In this document: in pieces, positions 24,532-34,411 of the stretch
How the letters are laid out: each line of letters starts with the position of its first letter
Position numbering within the stretch: the first letter of the stretch is position 1
Source of the DNA: Pseudomonas pudica
GTDB taxonomy: Bacteria; Pseudomonadota; Gammaproteobacteria; Pseudomonadales; Pseudomonadaceae
Assembly: GCF_015680405.1 (NCBI RefSeq)
Contig: NZ_JADLJS010000006.1
Span: 1 to 64,000, forward strand
DNA length: 64,000 bases
Reading direction: 5' to 3'
Notes under the pieces: model-generated
Database searches by the model: none
What the model was told of the DNA's origin: nothing
What the model saw: the letters and a program-made list of their open reading frames with translations, nothing else
Position numbers and translations under genes: made by a program

Positions 24532-26583
24532 TCAGAAGCTGAAGTCGACCTTGGTCCAGAAGGTCCTGCCTGGCTCGTTGACCGGCTGTGGATCGGTAGC
24601 CGGGTAGCCGAACCCGGCGTTCCCGGCCAGGTTCAAGTGCTCGGCGTAGGTCTTGTCGAACAGGTTGTCGACCCCTGCGCTGAGCTTGAGGTGGTTGCTT
24701 ACCTTGTAGGCGCCATTGAGCGAGAACACGCCGAAGCCGGCGCTGTTGTCGTAGTCCTTGCCGACCACGTTGCCCTGGTTCTCGGCTATGCGGTTCTGCG
24801 CCGCCACCAACCGCCACAGTGCACCGACGCTCCATGCATCGCGGCTGTAAGTCAGGCCCAGGCGGCTTTCCAGAGGCGGCATTTGCGGTAGTGCTGTGCC
24901 GTCACTGCTGTTCTTGCCCCAGGCGTAGGCCAGCGTTGCGTCGGCCTTCCAGTTTTCCGTCAGCTGGTAGGCCGCGCCCAGTTCGCCGCCCATGATGCGG
25001 GCGTCGATGTTGCGAGCCTGGGAGCTCATCCCCTGGTAGTCGAACAGGATGTAGTCGCGGATCTGCCCGATGTAGCCAGACACCCACGCTTCAATGCGCT
25101 CGTCGCGGTACTGGATACCGAAGTCGAGCTGGGTGGTCTTCTCTGGCTTGATACCGTCGAAAGCATTGGCCGCACCGGGTGGGGCCAGCTTGGGCGAGAA
25201 CAGCTCCCAGTAGTCGGGGAAACGCTGGGCATGACCAAGGCCGATGTACATGGTGGCCGGGATGGCTGCCAGGTCGTGCTCGTAGCGGACGAAGCCGCTG
25301 GGCAGGGTGTCGGCGCGGGTGTCGCCGTTGGTGGCGCTGGTCGCACGGAAGTCGCGGGCCGAGGCGCGGTCCAGGCGGGCACCGGTAATCATGCGGTCCT
25401 CACCACTGACGTACCAGGTCAGCTCGCCGAAGGCACCGTAGTTGTGGAAGTCGGCGTCCTTGGTCCAGGCCTGGCCCTTGTGCGCGTCCACACCCATGCC
25501 GCCGCGCTTGCGATGTTCGTTGGTCTGCGCGTCGATGCCGCCGATCAGTTGCACATCGGCCCAGCGCCAGGTGGCCTTGATGCGTGCGCCCATGGTGCGG
25601 CGGTCGACGTTGCTGACCATCGGCATGCCCATCATGCCGCTGCCCGAAGGCGTGCGCAGGCTGTAGTTGTCCATCACGTGGTCGGCGTAGTTGTAGTAGA
25701 CCTGCGCCTCGACCTTGTCGAGCACCTCGCCGAGGTTGGATTTTTCGAAACGCAGACCCAGGCTTTCGCGCTTGAACTGCGAGCCGTCCATGCCACGCCC
25801 GGCATAGCGAGCCTCACCGTCGCCCTTGCCGGCGGTGAGTTCCAGCAAGGTGTCCTGGTCGGGAGTCCAGCCGAGGGCGACATCGCCGTTCCACTTGTCC
25901 CAGCGTGACGGCACGGTGTTGTCATCGCCATCATGGTAGTCGTCCGAGCGCGACTTGTTGCCGACGAAGCGGGCGTAGGCCTGGTCATTGCCGGCGGCAG
26001 TGTCCAGCACCTTGTCGAAGCGGCCGTTGGAGCCGGCCAGCAGGCTGGCATTGACCCGGCTGCCGAGTGTGCCGAATTTCTCGGGCTCACGCTCGAACAG
26101 GATGGTACCTGCCGAGCCGCCCGGGCCCCAGATCACGCTTTGCGGGCCTTTGATCACGGTCAGGCGGTCGTAGGTTTCCGGCGAAATGTACGACGTGGGG
26201 GCGTCCATGCGGTTGGGGCAGGCGCCCAGCATCAGGCCGCCATTGGTGAGGATGTTCAGGCGCGAGCCGAACATGCCGCGCAGTACCGGGTCGCCGTTGG
26301 TGCCGCCGGCGCGGATGGCCGAGAAACCGGGGATGGTCTTCAGGTAGTCGGCGCCATCGCTGGCCGGCACCGGCTGGCGCGGGTCTTTCGGGTTGGTGAC
26401 CACGGTCAGCGGCGAGCTCGGGGCCACGGCGGTGATCACCGTCGGGCTCAGCTCGGAGGCGTCGTGTGCATGGCCTTCATGGCCTGGGTCGGCGGCCAGG
26501 GCCACGGGCGCGAGCAGTGAGCCGCACACGGCGGCGATGGTCCCACGCAGGGACAAGGCAAAAACAGGGGTGCAGCCGGACAT
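24532..26583 (-). CDS. oprC: TonB-dependent copper receptor OprC
   Basis: A 683-residue outer-membrane receptor. A signal peptide precedes a His-rich mature N-terminus (HEGHAHD), then a plug domain and a 22-strand barrel ending in the aromatic TKVDFSF. The plug carries the copper-binding C-x-x-x-M (ACPNRM in LMLGACPNRMDAPTSYISPE) known from Pseudomonas OprC. A Met-rich loop (MMGMPM) is also present. It takes up copper. The other genes of the unit encode copper-binding or reducing proteins, which supports the assignment. Confidence 0.88.
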   Translation of the reverse strand: MSGCTPVFALSLRGTIAAVCGSLLAPVALAADPGHEGHAHDASELSPTVITAVAPSSPLTVVTNPKDPRQPVPASDGADYLKTIPGFSAIRAGGTNGDPVLRGMFGSRLNILTNGGLMLGACPNRMDAPTSYISPETYDRLTVIKGPQSVIWGPGGSAGTILFEREPEKFGTLGSRVNASLLAGSNGRFDKVLDTAAGNDQAYARFVGNKSRSDDYHDGDDNTVPSRWDKWNGDVALGWTPDQDTLLELTAGKGDGEARYAGRGMDGSQFKRESLGLRFEKSNLGEVLDKVEAQVYYNYADHVMDNYSLRTPSGSGMMGMPMVSNVDRRTMGARIKATWRWADVQLIGGIDAQTNEHRKRGGMGVDAHKGQAWTKDADFHNYGAFGELTWYVSGEDRMITGARLDRASARDFRATSATNGDTRADTLPSGFVRYEHDLAAIPATMYIGLGHAQRFPDYWELFSPKLAPPGAANAFDGIKPEKTTQLDFGIQYRDERIEAWVSGYIGQIRDYILFDYQGMSSQARNIDARIMGGELGAAYQLTENWKADATLAYAWGKNSSDGTALPQMPPLESRLGLTYSRDAWSVGALWRLVAAQNRIAENQGNVVGKDYDNSAGFGVFSLNGAYKVSNHLKLSAGVDNLFDKTYAEHLNLAGNAGFGYPATDPQPVNEPGRTFWTKVDFSF

Positions 26584-26652
26584 AATGATTCCAGTCGATC
26601 AGTCATGAGTCAGCGCGAAGCCTCCTGGCTCCGTGCGCAAAAAAATGTGGGT

Positions 26653-27084
26653 TCAGACGTTGATCGAGGAAGGTGGGGCGCGGCTGCGCGCGCCGGGGAA
26701 TACAGCCTGCCGGGCATGGCCCTGGCGCGTGGGGGCGAACAGGTGAGTGGTGGGTACGACGCTGCCGGCACTGAGCGGGCTGAGGGCCTGGGGCAGGGCC
26801 GGGCAGTTGAACAACAGGCTGCAATAACCGCACTTCTCCCACATCACATGCAGCTGGCCATCGCCAGCCTGGCCGTGATGGGTGTCGCCGCCATGCTGAT
26901 GGGCGGTGGCCATCGGCATGTCCATCGGCATGCTCATGCCGGCGTGGTGGTCCATCGGCATCGACTGGGAAATCAGCGGGCCGATGAAGATCATCCACAT
27001 GGCGAACAGGCTCAGCCATCCGCCACCGGCGCGCCTGCGGTCAGGGCGGGTGGTACGGCTGATGCTGTCGCGCGGCAGGCTCAT
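26653..27084 (-). CDS. DUF2946-type Met/His-rich protein
   Basis: A 143-residue protein with one N-terminal hydrophobic segment (LSLFAMWMIFIGPLIS), then a Met/His-rich stretch (MPMDHHAGMSMPMDMPM and HQHGGDTHHGQ) and a C-x-x-C pair (EKCGYCSLLFNC). These match the DUF2946 family often found next to copper receptors. The residues could bind Cu(I). It lies between the PCu(A)C chaperone and oprC, and the short gaps suggest an operon. Confidence 0.7.
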   Translation of the reverse strand: MSLPRDSISRTTRPDRRRAGGGWLSLFAMWMIFIGPLISQSMPMDHHAGMSMPMDMPMATAHQHGGDTHHGQAGDGQLHVMWEKCGYCSLLFNCPALPQALSPLSAGSVVPTTHLFAPTRQGHARQAVFPGARSRAPPSSINV

Positions 27085-27107
27085 GACGAGTGCCTTTCAG
27101 TGGATGA

Positions 27108-27593
27108 TCAGTGCGTGTGTTCGTGGGCTTGCGGCTGGTCCGTCGGCGCCTGCTTCTGCACGGCCACATCGACGGTGATATCGCCGGCCTTTTCGAAGTG
27201 CAGGGTCAACGGGAAGCGCTTGCCGTCGCTGAGCAGGCTGCGGTCCTTGGGCTGCATCAGCATCACATGGTAGGCGCTGGGGGCGAAGGTCAGGTCCTTG
27301 CCTGCGGGCACCAATACGCTGGGCACCTGCTGCATCTTCATGGCACCGCTGGCGCTCATGGCATGCTCGTGCAGTTGTGCGTCATCGCTGATGGGGCTGT
27401 CGACACCGAGCAGGCGGTCGTCGGCCTGGCCGTTGTTGTGCACCACGAAATACGCCGCGACGTTGGGGGCGTTGGGGGGCAACTGCAGTGACCAGGGGTG
27501 GGCGATGTGCAGGTCACCCACGCTGTATTCGTGGGCATTGGCAACGGCGCCGGGCAGCAGCAGGGCGGCCATGACGAGGGCGTGCTTGAGCAT
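27108..27593 (-). CDS. Periplasmic copper chaperone PCu(A)C
   Basis: A 161-residue secreted protein with a signal peptide (to about ANA-HE). The Cu(I) motif H(M)x10Mx21HxM is recognisable: an EHAM...MKM block and YHVMLM. A His-rich C-terminal tail (PQAHEHTH) adds potential ligands. The family delivers copper in the periplasm, for example to cytochrome oxidase. GGAG precedes the ATG. It is in the copper operon with oprC. Confidence 0.85.
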   Translation of the reverse strand: MLKHALVMAALLLPGAVANAHEYSVGDLHIAHPWSLQLPPNAPNVAAYFVVHNNGQADDRLLGVDSPISDDAQLHEHAMSASGAMKMQQVPSVLVPAGKDLTFAPSAYHVMLMQPKDRSLLSDGKRFPLTLHFEKAGDITVDVAVQKQAPTDQPQAHEHTH

Positions 27594-27640
27594 GGTGAAT
27601 CTCCGTTTCTGTTCAGGTTCAGGCAGACAGCGTGATGAAC

Positions 27641-28030
27641 TCAGGCCAGCGGAGAGGCACGGGGGTTGAGCGCCGGCCAGAGTTGGCGCGGCGTGGCGTG
27701 GTAGTCGGCAGGTGGCGGCAGCGGCCCGGCCAGCAGTGTCGGCGGGTTGTGCAGCTGCGGCGGATAGCCGGGCAGGGCCAGCAGTGGCGCCGCACCGAAG
27801 CAGCACCAGCAATTCATCATGCTGGCGCTTTCGTCGCTTTGCGAGCCGAGGTCGATCTCGGCCAGGGCCTGGACGTCGACCTTGGCCTTGTTGGCCATGC
27901 TGGAACAGAAGGCCCCCCACAGCAGCTGCTCGGCCGGGCCCTTGGGCGCGGCGGAAGACAGCGGCATGGCCAGCAGGTTGAACAGCACTGCAAGGCAGGC
28001 TATCCAGGCGATGTGCCGACGTGGGGGCAT
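27641..28030 (-). CDS. DUF2946-family protein, Cys-rich
   Basis: A 129-residue protein with a signal peptide or membrane anchor (IAWIACLAVLFNLLAMPLSSA) and a clustered Cys/Met region (FCSSM and MMNCWCC). DUF2946 proteins recur in copper clusters. This is a second, divergent copy relative to the gene at 26653. It is probably the first gene of the copper operon; the gap to PCu(A)C is 47 bases. Confidence 0.65.
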   Translation of the reverse strand: MPPRRHIAWIACLAVLFNLLAMPLSSAAPKGPAEQLLWGAFCSSMANKAKVDVQALAEIDLGSQSDESASMMNCWCCFGAAPLLALPGYPPQLHNPPTLLAGPLPPPADYHATPRQLWPALNPRASPLA

Positions 28031-28125
28031 GGAGAGATCCGGTCAGGAATCGTGGTGGGTATTGTAAGGCGGAGTATAGGTAAAAATGGCGGGGTGCGGT
28101 GAAGTGACGCAGGCCGGGCCCTTCG

Positions 28126-28230
28126 AGGGGCTGCTCTGCAGCCCAATCGCCGGCAAGCCAGCTCCCACAGGGAACGCACAGATTTCAAAGCCTGTGGTAA
28201 ACCTGTGGGGGCTGGCTTGTCGGCGCTGAA
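28126..28230. repeat. Inverted REP pair
   Basis: Units at 28126-28171 (with GGGGCTGC/GCAGCCC) and 28202-28230 face each other between the SPFH stop and the DUF2946 promoter region. Confidence 0.8.
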
Positions 28231-28243
28231 GGCAAAGGTACCC

Positions 28244-29098
28244 TCAAGCCTTGTTGCGGCCCATCAGCCCACGCACGGTCTCCTGCAGGTCCGCCGGCAG
28301 CACCACCACCTTGGCATTGCTGCTGCCCGCCAGGTTTTCCATCGCCCCCACATAGCGCTCGCCCAGCAGGTACATCGCCGGTACGGTCTCGTTGCCGACC
28401 GCGTCCTTGACCAGCGAAATCGCCCGCGCCGAGGCCTCGGCCAGGCTGATCTGCGCTTCGGCATCCAGCCTGGCTGCCTGCAAGCGTGCTTCTGCTTCCA
28501 GGATCGCAGCCTGCTTGGCCCCTTCGGCACGGGTCACGTCGGCCTTGCGCTCACGCTCTGCTGCCGCCTGGCGCTCCATGGCCAATTGCATGTTCTCCGA
28601 GGGCTTGATGTCCTGGATTTCCACCGAGCGTACGGTCACGCCCCAGTCTTCGGTCTGCTCGGACATCGCCTCGCGCAGACGCGCCTTGATCTGCTCGCGG
28701 CTGGACAGCGCTTCGTCCAGGTCCATGGCGCCGACGATGGCGCGCAGCGAGGTCATGGTCAGGCTGGTGACGGCGAACGAGAAGTCCTGCACGCCATAGG
28801 AGGCCTTCTGCGGGTCGACCACCTTGGCAAAGCACAGGGCGTTGGCGACGATCACCGCGTTATCCCGGGTGATGATTTCCTGCTGCTGCACATCGAGGAT
28901 GATGTCCTTGGTCGGCAGGCGGTACGCGACCACGTCCATGTACGGGATGACGATGTTCAGGCCGGGCTTGAGCGTGCTTTGGTAGCGGCCCAGGCGCTCG
29001 ACGACCCATTCCTCGCCCTGGGGCACGATGCGCACCCCCTTGAACACGGTTATCAGGACGAACAGGGCGATGGCGACGACGACGATGAGGCTGGTCAT
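28244..29098 (-). CDS. SPFH/stomatin-type membrane protein
   Basis: A 284-residue protein with one N-terminal helix (TSLIVVVAIALFVLITVFKGV) followed by an SPFH (band-7) domain and a long Ala/Glu-rich coiled coil (AAERERKADVTRAEGAKQAAIL). It resembles E. coli QmcA and archaeal stomatin (PH1511). Partners of this family are NfeD proteins, and an nfeD gene lies 26 bases upstream. They probably form membrane microdomains or regulate proteolysis. Confidence 0.85.
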   Translation of the reverse strand: MTSLIVVVAIALFVLITVFKGVRIVPQGEEWVVERLGRYQSTLKPGLNIVIPYMDVVAYRLPTKDIILDVQQQEIITRDNAVIVANALCFAKVVDPQKASYGVQDFSFAVTSLTMTSLRAIVGAMDLDEALSSREQIKARLREAMSEQTEDWGVTVRSVEIQDIKPSENMQLAMERQAAAERERKADVTRAEGAKQAAILEAEARLQAARLDAEAQISLAEASARAISLVKDAVGNETVPAMYLLGERYVGAMENLAGSSNAKVVVLPADLQETVRGLMGRNKA

Positions 29099-29124
29099 GA
29101 TGCGAAATTCCTTTTAGTGCGGAT

Positions 29125-29562
29125 TCAGGCTCGGGTGACCCGGGCGGTGTTGCCTTCGATGGCGGTCAGGCGTACCCGCTCGCCGGCCGCGATCTCGCTG
29201 TTGGCGACGCAGGTCCACTCCTCGTTGCCGAGGATGGGCTTCTGGAAGCGCACACGGCCTTTCTGGAACTCCGACACGCCAGCAGTCAGCAGCCCTACTT
29301 CACCGATCACGCTTTCGGCGGTCCAGCGTACGTCTGGTTGCTTGCGCCGGAACAGCTTGAACCACAGTGCCGTGGTGACTGACGACATCAGCACCCACAG
29401 CAGCACCTGCATGTCCAGTTGCAGGCTGGGGGCGGCCAGTGAAATGAGCGACACCAGCACGGCGCCGATGCCGAACCAGAGGATGAAGAACGTCGGCAGG
29501 ACCAGTTCGAGCAGGATCAGCGCGATGCCGAAGACCAGCCAGATCCACCATTGCATTTCCAT
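29125..29562 (-). CDS. NfeD-family membrane protein
   Basis: A 145-residue NfeD1b-type protein with three hydrophobic segments in the first 80 residues and a C-terminal OB-fold domain (GEVGLLTAGV to GERVRLTAIEGNTARVTRA). It is the first gene of the nfeD-SPFH pair. It has no serine protease domain, so it is the short form of NfeD. It probably anchors or tunes the stomatin-like partner. Confidence 0.85.
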   Translation of the reverse strand: MEMQWWIWLVFGIALILLELVLPTFFILWFGIGAVLVSLISLAAPSLQLDMQVLLWVLMSSVTTALWFKLFRRKQPDVRWTAESVIGEVGLLTAGVSEFQKGRVRFQKPILGNEEWTCVANSEIAAGERVRLTAIEGNTARVTRA

Positions 29563-29700
29563 ATGGGTAGTGCCTTCCGGGGGAGAGTGCCGAGTTTACG
29601 GCAGCAGTGCGGCACAAGGCCACTTCATGGTTTGAAGGAAAAGTCCGAAATAGCTGTAGGAGTAACTGCCTTGTGCAAATACATGAAAGTTGCCGCGACC

Positions 29701-29790
29701 CCTGTAGGAGCGGGTTCACCCGCGAACACCGGCGAAGCCGGTGCCATGCACCGCGATGATTTCTTCGCGGGTAAACCCGCTCCCACAGGG
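29701..29790. repeat. REP pair
   Basis: Unit 29701-29728 and its inverted partner 29760-29790 flank a GGCGAAGCCGG palindrome. They lie between cobK and the nfeD promoter. Confidence 0.75.
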
Positions 29791-29815
29791 ATCTGCGGTG
29801 CGTTTACGGAATCTG

Positions 29816-30541
29816 TTATCCGCGCAGGTCGAGTGCCGCAGTCAGGTCGGCTGGCGAGTCGAATGCCCGGTCCACATCCGGCAACGCCGGTCGCTTCAGG
29901 ATCAGCACGGGTATCCCCAGCTCCCGCGCCACTTCCAGCTTCGGTTCGGTCGCCACGCTGCCGCTGTTCTTGCTGATCAGCACATCGATCTTGCGGCGCT
30001 GGAACAACGCCCGCTCATCCTCGATATGGAACGGCCCGCGCGCGCCAATCACTTCGCAGCGATCATTGCCAGGGCATGCCTCCAGCGCACGCAAGGTCCA
30101 GAACTGCTCCGACGGTATCTCGCCCAGATGTTGCAGCGGCTCACGCCCCAGCGTGAACAATGGCCTGCGAAACGGCTTGAGTGCCTCGATCAACCCTGCC
30201 CAGTCCTCGACCTCGCGCCAGTCGTCCCCGGCTTGTGATTGCCAGGCCGGGCGGCGCAAGGCCCAGCACGGGATACCGGCCAGGCGTGAGGCGTTGGCGG
30301 CATTGCGGCTGATCTGCGCGGCGTAGGGATGGGTGGCATCGATCAGCAACGTGATGCCTGCCTCGTGCAGGTAGTTGGCCAACCCTTCGGCACCGCCAAA
30401 TCCGCCGACCCGAACCTGGCATTGCAGGTCCTGCGGCACCCGGCCAATGCCCGCCAGGCTGTAGACGTGCTGTGGGCCCAGGCGGCGAGCTATGGCCAGG
30501 GCTTCAGTGACACCGCCCAGCAGCAGGATGCGCGCGTTCAT
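29816..30541 (-). CDS. cobK: Precorrin-6A reductase CobK
   Basis: A 241-residue NADPH-dependent reductase that reduces precorrin-6A in corrin-ring synthesis. N-terminal [17 protein letters not shown] is the nucleotide-binding loop; [17 protein letters not shown] and [31 protein letters not shown] are strong CobK/CbiJ signatures. The ATG overlaps the cbiD stop (ATGA). It is the last gene of cobL-cbiD-cobK. Confidence 0.92.
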   Translation of the reverse strand: MNARILLLGGVTEALAIARRLGPQHVYSLAGIGRVPQDLQCQVRVGGFGGAEGLANYLHEAGITLLIDATHPYAAQISRNAANASRLAGIPCWALRRPAWQSQAGDDWREVEDWAGLIEALKPFRRPLFTLGREPLQHLGEIPSEQFWTLRALEACPGNDRCEVIGARGPFHIEDERALFQRRKIDVLISKNSGSVATEPKLEVARELGIPVLILKRPALPDVDRAFDSPADLTAALDLRG

Positions 30542-31632
30542 TGCACGCCTGCCCGGCCGACGATGCCACCCTGGCGATCGATGGCGAACACCTCCACCTG
30601 CACCTGCGCCGGCACCACGCTGCGGGCAAACGCCAGGGCGTGGCCGCACACCGCGTCACCCAAGGGGATGCCGGCTGCATGGGCCAGTGCCAGGGCCTGC
30701 TGGCTGGTGTTGGCAGTAATGATCGATGCCTGCAGCGCCTCGTCGGCGCCGATGTCCGCTGCCCAGCCGGCCAGTTGCGGCAGGTCGATGCTGGAGTGGC
30801 GGCTGTGCAGGTCCATGTGCCCGGCAGCCAATTTGCTGATCTTGCCGAAACCGCCGCACAGGGTCAGGCGTGGTACTGGCACCTTGCGCAGGTGCTTGAG
30901 CACGGCACCGACGAAGTCGCCCATTTCGATCAGGGCTATTTCCGGCAGGCCATAGACGCGGCGCATGGTGTCTTCGCTGGCGTTGCCGGTGCATGCGGCG
31001 ATATGCGTGTAGCCGTTGGTATGGGCGACGTCGATGCCCTGGTGGATCGAGGCGATGTAGGCCGCGCAGGAAAACGGCCGCACGATGCCGCTGGTGCCGA
31101 GGATCGACAACCCTCCGAGGATGCCCAGACGCGGGTTCATGGTTTTCAGGGCCAGTTGCTCGCCGCCCTGCACATTGACCGTGACCTCGAAGCCGCCGGC
31201 GTAGCTGCATTCGTCCGCCAGGCGTTGCAGGTGTTCACTGATCATGCGCCGTGGCACCGGGTTGATGGCCGGCTCACCCACCGCCAGCACCAGCCCCGGG
31301 CGGGTCACGGTGCCGACGCCGGTGCCGGCGACAAAACGGATACCCGGTTCGGCCAGCAGGCGCACCTGGCTATAGAGCAGTGCGCCATGGGTCACGTCCG
31401 GGTCGTCGCCGGCGTCCTTGAGTGTGCCCGCTTCGGCACCTTGGCTGGTGAGGCGGCAGAACTCCAGGCGCATCTGCACCACCTTGCCCTTGGGCAGGGT
31501 AATGCTGACTGCGTCGCTGCTCTCGCCGCCCAGCAGCAAGCGTGCTGCCGCCAGGCTGGTGGCAGTGGCGCAGCTACCGGTGGTCAGGCCGCTGCGCAGG
31601 GGAGCGGGCTGTTCGCGGGTCTCTTCACGCAT
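30538..31632 (-). CDS. cbiD: Precorrin-5B C1-methyltransferase CbiD
   Basis: A 364-residue enzyme of the CbiD family. The N-terminal block [25 protein letters not shown] and the later [22 protein letters not shown] are diagnostic. It methylates C1 with ring contraction and loss of the acetyl group in the oxygen-independent route. Here it stands beside aerobic-route genes (cobG, cobI, cobJ, cobK, cobL), so it appears to replace CobF. It overlaps cobL by 8 bases. Confidence 0.9.
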   Translation of the reverse strand: MREETREQPAPLRSGLTTGSCATATSLAAARLLLGGESSDAVSITLPKGKVVQMRLEFCRLTSQGAEAGTLKDAGDDPDVTHGALLYSQVRLLAEPGIRFVAGTGVGTVTRPGLVLAVGEPAINPVPRRMISEHLQRLADECSYAGGFEVTVNVQGGEQLALKTMNPRLGILGGLSILGTSGIVRPFSCAAYIASIHQGIDVAHTNGYTHIAACTGNASEDTMRRVYGLPEIALIEMGDFVGAVLKHLRKVPVPRLTLCGGFGKISKLAAGHMDLHSRHSSIDLPQLAGWAADIGADEALQASIITANTSQQALALAHAAGIPLGDAVCGHALAFARSVVPAQVQVEVFAIDRQGGIVGRAGVQ

Positions 31633-32836
31633 CGGCGGGTTTCACCACGTCCAGCAATGTGATCGGCAGCGCCTGGCGCCAAGTATCGAACGCGCCCAAT
31701 GGCTGGGCATGGGCGACATGGATGCGGGTCAGCTCGCCGCCATGGCGTTCTCGGAAATGCGCCAGGGCCAGTTCGCTTTGCAGGGTCACCGCATTGGCTA
31801 CCAGACGGCCACCGGGGCGCAGGGTTGCCCAGCACAGGTCGAGGACACCTTCGCGGGTGACGCCGCCGCCGATGAAGACAGCATCCGGCCGCTCCAGGCC
31901 CTCCAGCGCCGCCGGTGCCTGGCCGCAGACCAATTGCAGGCCGGGTACACCCAGCGCATCGCGGTTGTATTCGATGAAGCCCTGGCGGCCTGCGTCGGCC
32001 TCGATGGCCAGGGCGCGGCAGGCCGGGTGGGCGCGCATCCATTCGATGCCGATCGAACCGCAGCCGGCGCCCACGTCCCACAGCAGCTCGCCGGGCTGTG
32101 GTGCCAGGCGGGCGAGGGTGATGGCGCGGACATCGCGCTTGGTCAGTTGGCCGTCATGCCGGAAGGCGCTGTCCGGCAGCCCGGCCAGCCGGTGCAGGCG
32201 CGGCGCCTCGGGCGATGCCAGGCACTCGATGGCTACCAGGTTGAGCGCGGCGACGTCGCTGTGCGGCCAGTCCTGGGCAGTGCCGGCCAACTCCCGTTCG
32301 TCCACGCCACCCAAGTGTTCGAAGACTCGCAGGCGGCTTGGCCCGAAGCCCCGCTCGCGCAACTGCGTGGCAATTACGGCCGGGCTGTCGCCGTCGTTGC
32401 TCAGCACCAGCAGGCGCACGCCGCTGTGCAGGTGGGCATTGAGCGCTGCCAGGGGCCGAGCAACCAGCGATACCACCTGTACGTCCTGCAGTGGCCAGCC
32501 CAGGCGGGCGGCGGCCAGGGCGCAGGAGGAGGGCATCGACAGCACGCGCATTTCAGCGGCGGGCAGTTGGCGCGCCAGGCTGGCGCCGACGCCGTAGAAC
32601 ATCGGGTCGCCGCTGGCCAGCACGCACACCGGCTCGCCGCGCAGGGCCAGAACTGGGGCCAGCGAGAACGGGCTTGGCCAGCCCAGCCGCTCGCCGGCCA
32701 CGCAGCGTGGCAGCAAGGCCAGCTGGCGCGGGCTGCCGAAGATCCGCGCAGCGCCCAGCAGCGCGCGCCGGGCCTGCTTGCCCAGGCCGCTGAAGCCGTC
32801 TTCGCCGATACCTACAACTGTCAGCCAGGGTGCCAT
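31625..32836 (-). CDS. cobL: Precorrin-6Y C5,15-methyltransferase CobL (CbiE-CbiT fusion)
   Basis: A 403-residue bifunctional enzyme. The N-terminal half ([14 protein letters not shown] to about residue 200) is CbiE-type (C5 methylation). The C-terminal half is CbiT-type with the SAM motif [16 protein letters not shown] and [12 protein letters not shown] (C15 methylation with decarboxylation). It makes precorrin-8. The ATG at 32836 (before APWLTV) suits the GGCGGA site; an ATG 9 bases upstream (32845) is an alternative. It is divergent from cobG across 258 bases containing REP units. Confidence 0.9.
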   Translation of the reverse strand: MAPWLTVVGIGEDGFSGLGKQARRALLGAARIFGSPRQLALLPRCVAGERLGWPSPFSLAPVLALRGEPVCVLASGDPMFYGVGASLARQLPAAEMRVLSMPSSCALAAARLGWPLQDVQVVSLVARPLAALNAHLHSGVRLLVLSNDGDSPAVIATQLRERGFGPSRLRVFEHLGGVDERELAGTAQDWPHSDVAALNLVAIECLASPEAPRLHRLAGLPDSAFRHDGQLTKRDVRAITLARLAPQPGELLWDVGAGCGSIGIEWMRAHPACRALAIEADAGRQGFIEYNRDALGVPGLQLVCGQAPAALEGLERPDAVFIGGGVTREGVLDLCWATLRPGGRLVANAVTLQSELALAHFRERHGGELTRIHVAHAQPLGAFDTWRQALPITLLDVVKPADA

Positions 32837-32858
32837 GTATTTCATTCCGCCATTTTTG

Positions 32859-32963
32859 GGGCCGCTGCGCGCCCCTTCGCGGGCTCGCCCGCTCCTACAG
32901 GTACAGCGCAGCCGTTGCTGGCAGCGGTGATTCTGTGGGAGCGGGCATGCCCGCGAAGAAGGC
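32859..32963. repeat. REP pair in the cobL-cobG divergent region
   Basis: Unit 32859-32903 faces 32933-32963. No cobalamin riboswitch is evident in this gap: the conserved B12-box GCCACTG and its surrounding elements are absent. The remainder to 33094 holds no convincing gene. Confidence 0.75.
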
Positions 32964-33094
32964 GACGCGGTCCGTAATTTCTACTCGATCGTCGATGATG
33001 CTCGACCACCGGCTTTTCATGCCGCCGGACAAAGCAGGCATAATACCGCGCCTTCTACACTCAAGCGCATTTTCACAGATTGCCGGATGCCCCT

Positions 33095-34411
33095 TTGACC
33101 CAGGCCCATGCCTCCCATGTATCGCCCCGTCCCTCGGCCTGCCCGGGGTTGTGGCGTATCGTCAGTGCCCGTGATGGCGGCATCTGCCGCATCAAGCTGC
33201 CAGGCGGCCTGCTGCTGGCCGACCAGGCCGACGCAGTGGCGGCGGCTGCCGAGCGTTTCGCCGGTGGCGTGATCGAGGCCACCAACCGCGGCAACCTGCA
33301 GATTCGTGGCATCGGCAGCGAGCATCGCGGCCTGGTCGAGACACTGCTTGCTGCCGGCCTGGGCCCACGTGATGCCGCCGGTGACGATGTGCGCAACCTG
33401 ATGCTCAGCCCGCTGGCCGGGCATGACCCGGCGATGCTGCTGGATGCTCGGCCGTTGGCCGGGCAGATCCTCGACCTGCTGGAAGGCACCCCGCGTTTTC
33501 ATCAGTTATCGGCCAAGTTCGCCGTGCAGCTCGATGCCGGCGAAAACCTGGCCATGCTCGAACACCCCCATGACTTGTGGCTGTCGGCCCTGCGCCTGGA
33601 GCAGCAGACCTGGTTGGCGTTTGGCCTGGCGGGTTGCCCGGCAGATGGCCAGGTGCTCGGCGCGGTGCCGGCGGAACAAGGCCAGGCACTGGTGCGTGCG
33701 GTGCTGGAGCGCTTCCTCGACCTGGCCACCCCGGCACAGTCGCGTATGCGCCAGTTGCTCGAGACGTTTTCGACAACCGATTTCATCGACGGACTCGGCC
33801 TGGCCATCCGCCGCGATGCCGCCGTGCTGGCATGGCGGCGTGAACCGCGCAGTGTCTCGTGGCTGGGCGTTCTGCCCCAGGCGCAGGGCGTCGCCTTGGG
33901 CGTTGCCCCGCCGCAGGGGCGCCTGACCCCGTCCATGCTGCGTGGCGCAGCGCGCATGGCCCGTGAGCATGGCGATGGCAGCCTGCGCCTGAGCCCCTGG
34001 CAAAGCCTGGTGCTGACCAGCCTGCAAGCGCAACACATCGACTACGCCCAGGCCAGGCTGTCCGCCCTGGGCCTGCTATGCCATGACCATGAGCCACTGG
34101 CCCGTATAAGCGCCTGCACCGGCGCCAGTGGCTGTGCCAAGGCCCTGGCCGAGACCAAGGCCGACGCCGTCACCCTGGCGGCACTGCTCGGCCCTGGCGT
34201 GCCCGGCAGCGTGCACTTGTCCGGTTGCCCCCGATCCTGCGCCGTGGCCCATGTTGCCCCGGCCACCCTGCTGGCCCGCGCGCCGGGCCGTTACGACCTG
34301 TACCTGCGTGATGCGCGCCTGCCGGGCTTCGGCGCCCTGCGCGCCACCAACCTTACCTTGAATGAAGCAGGCGCCATGCTCGACCTGCCGACGGAGCACC
34401 TTGATGATTGA
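33095..34411 (+). CDS. cobG: Precorrin-3B synthase CobG
   Basis: A protein of about 438 residues related to sulfite/nitrite reductases that uses O2 to make precorrin-3B (aerobic route). An iron-sulfur/sirohaem-type Cys set is visible: ACTGASGCAKAL and SGCPRSCAVAH. The N-terminal CPGLWRIVSARDGGICRIKLP is typical. The start is uncertain: TTG at 33095 (LTQAHA) or TTG at 33080, neither with a strong ribosome-binding site. It is the first gene of cobG-cobH-cobI-cobJ and overlaps cobH by 8 bases. Confidence 0.88.
   Translation: MTQAHASHVSPRPSACPGLWRIVSARDGGICRIKLPGGLLLADQADAVAAAAERFAGGVIEATNRGNLQIRGIGSEHRGLVETLLAAGLGPRDAAGDDVRNLMLSPLAGHDPAMLLDARPLAGQILDLLEGTPRFHQLSAKFAVQLDAGENLAMLEHPHDLWLSALRLEQQTWLAFGLAGCPADGQVLGAVPAEQGQALVRAVLERFLDLATPAQSRMRQLLETFSTTDFIDGLGLAIRRDAAVLAWRREPRSVSWLGVLPQAQGVALGVAPPQGRLTPSMLRGAARMAREHGDGSLRLSPWQSLVLTSLQAQHIDYAQARLSALGLLCHDHEPLARISACTGASGCAKALAETKADAVTLAALLGPGVPGSVHLSGCPRSCAVAHVAPATLLARAPGRYDLYLRDARLPGFGALRATNLTLNEAGAMLDLPTEHLDD

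Noticed and set aside
28060..28100. Zur, CueR or CopR operator before the copper unit
   Set aside because: A TATACT-like -10 is present on the minus strand, but no inverted repeat matching those regulators could be supported.
32837..33094. Cobalamin riboswitch between cobL and cobG
   Set aside because: The conserved B12-box and flanking elements are missing; the gap is mostly REP sequence.
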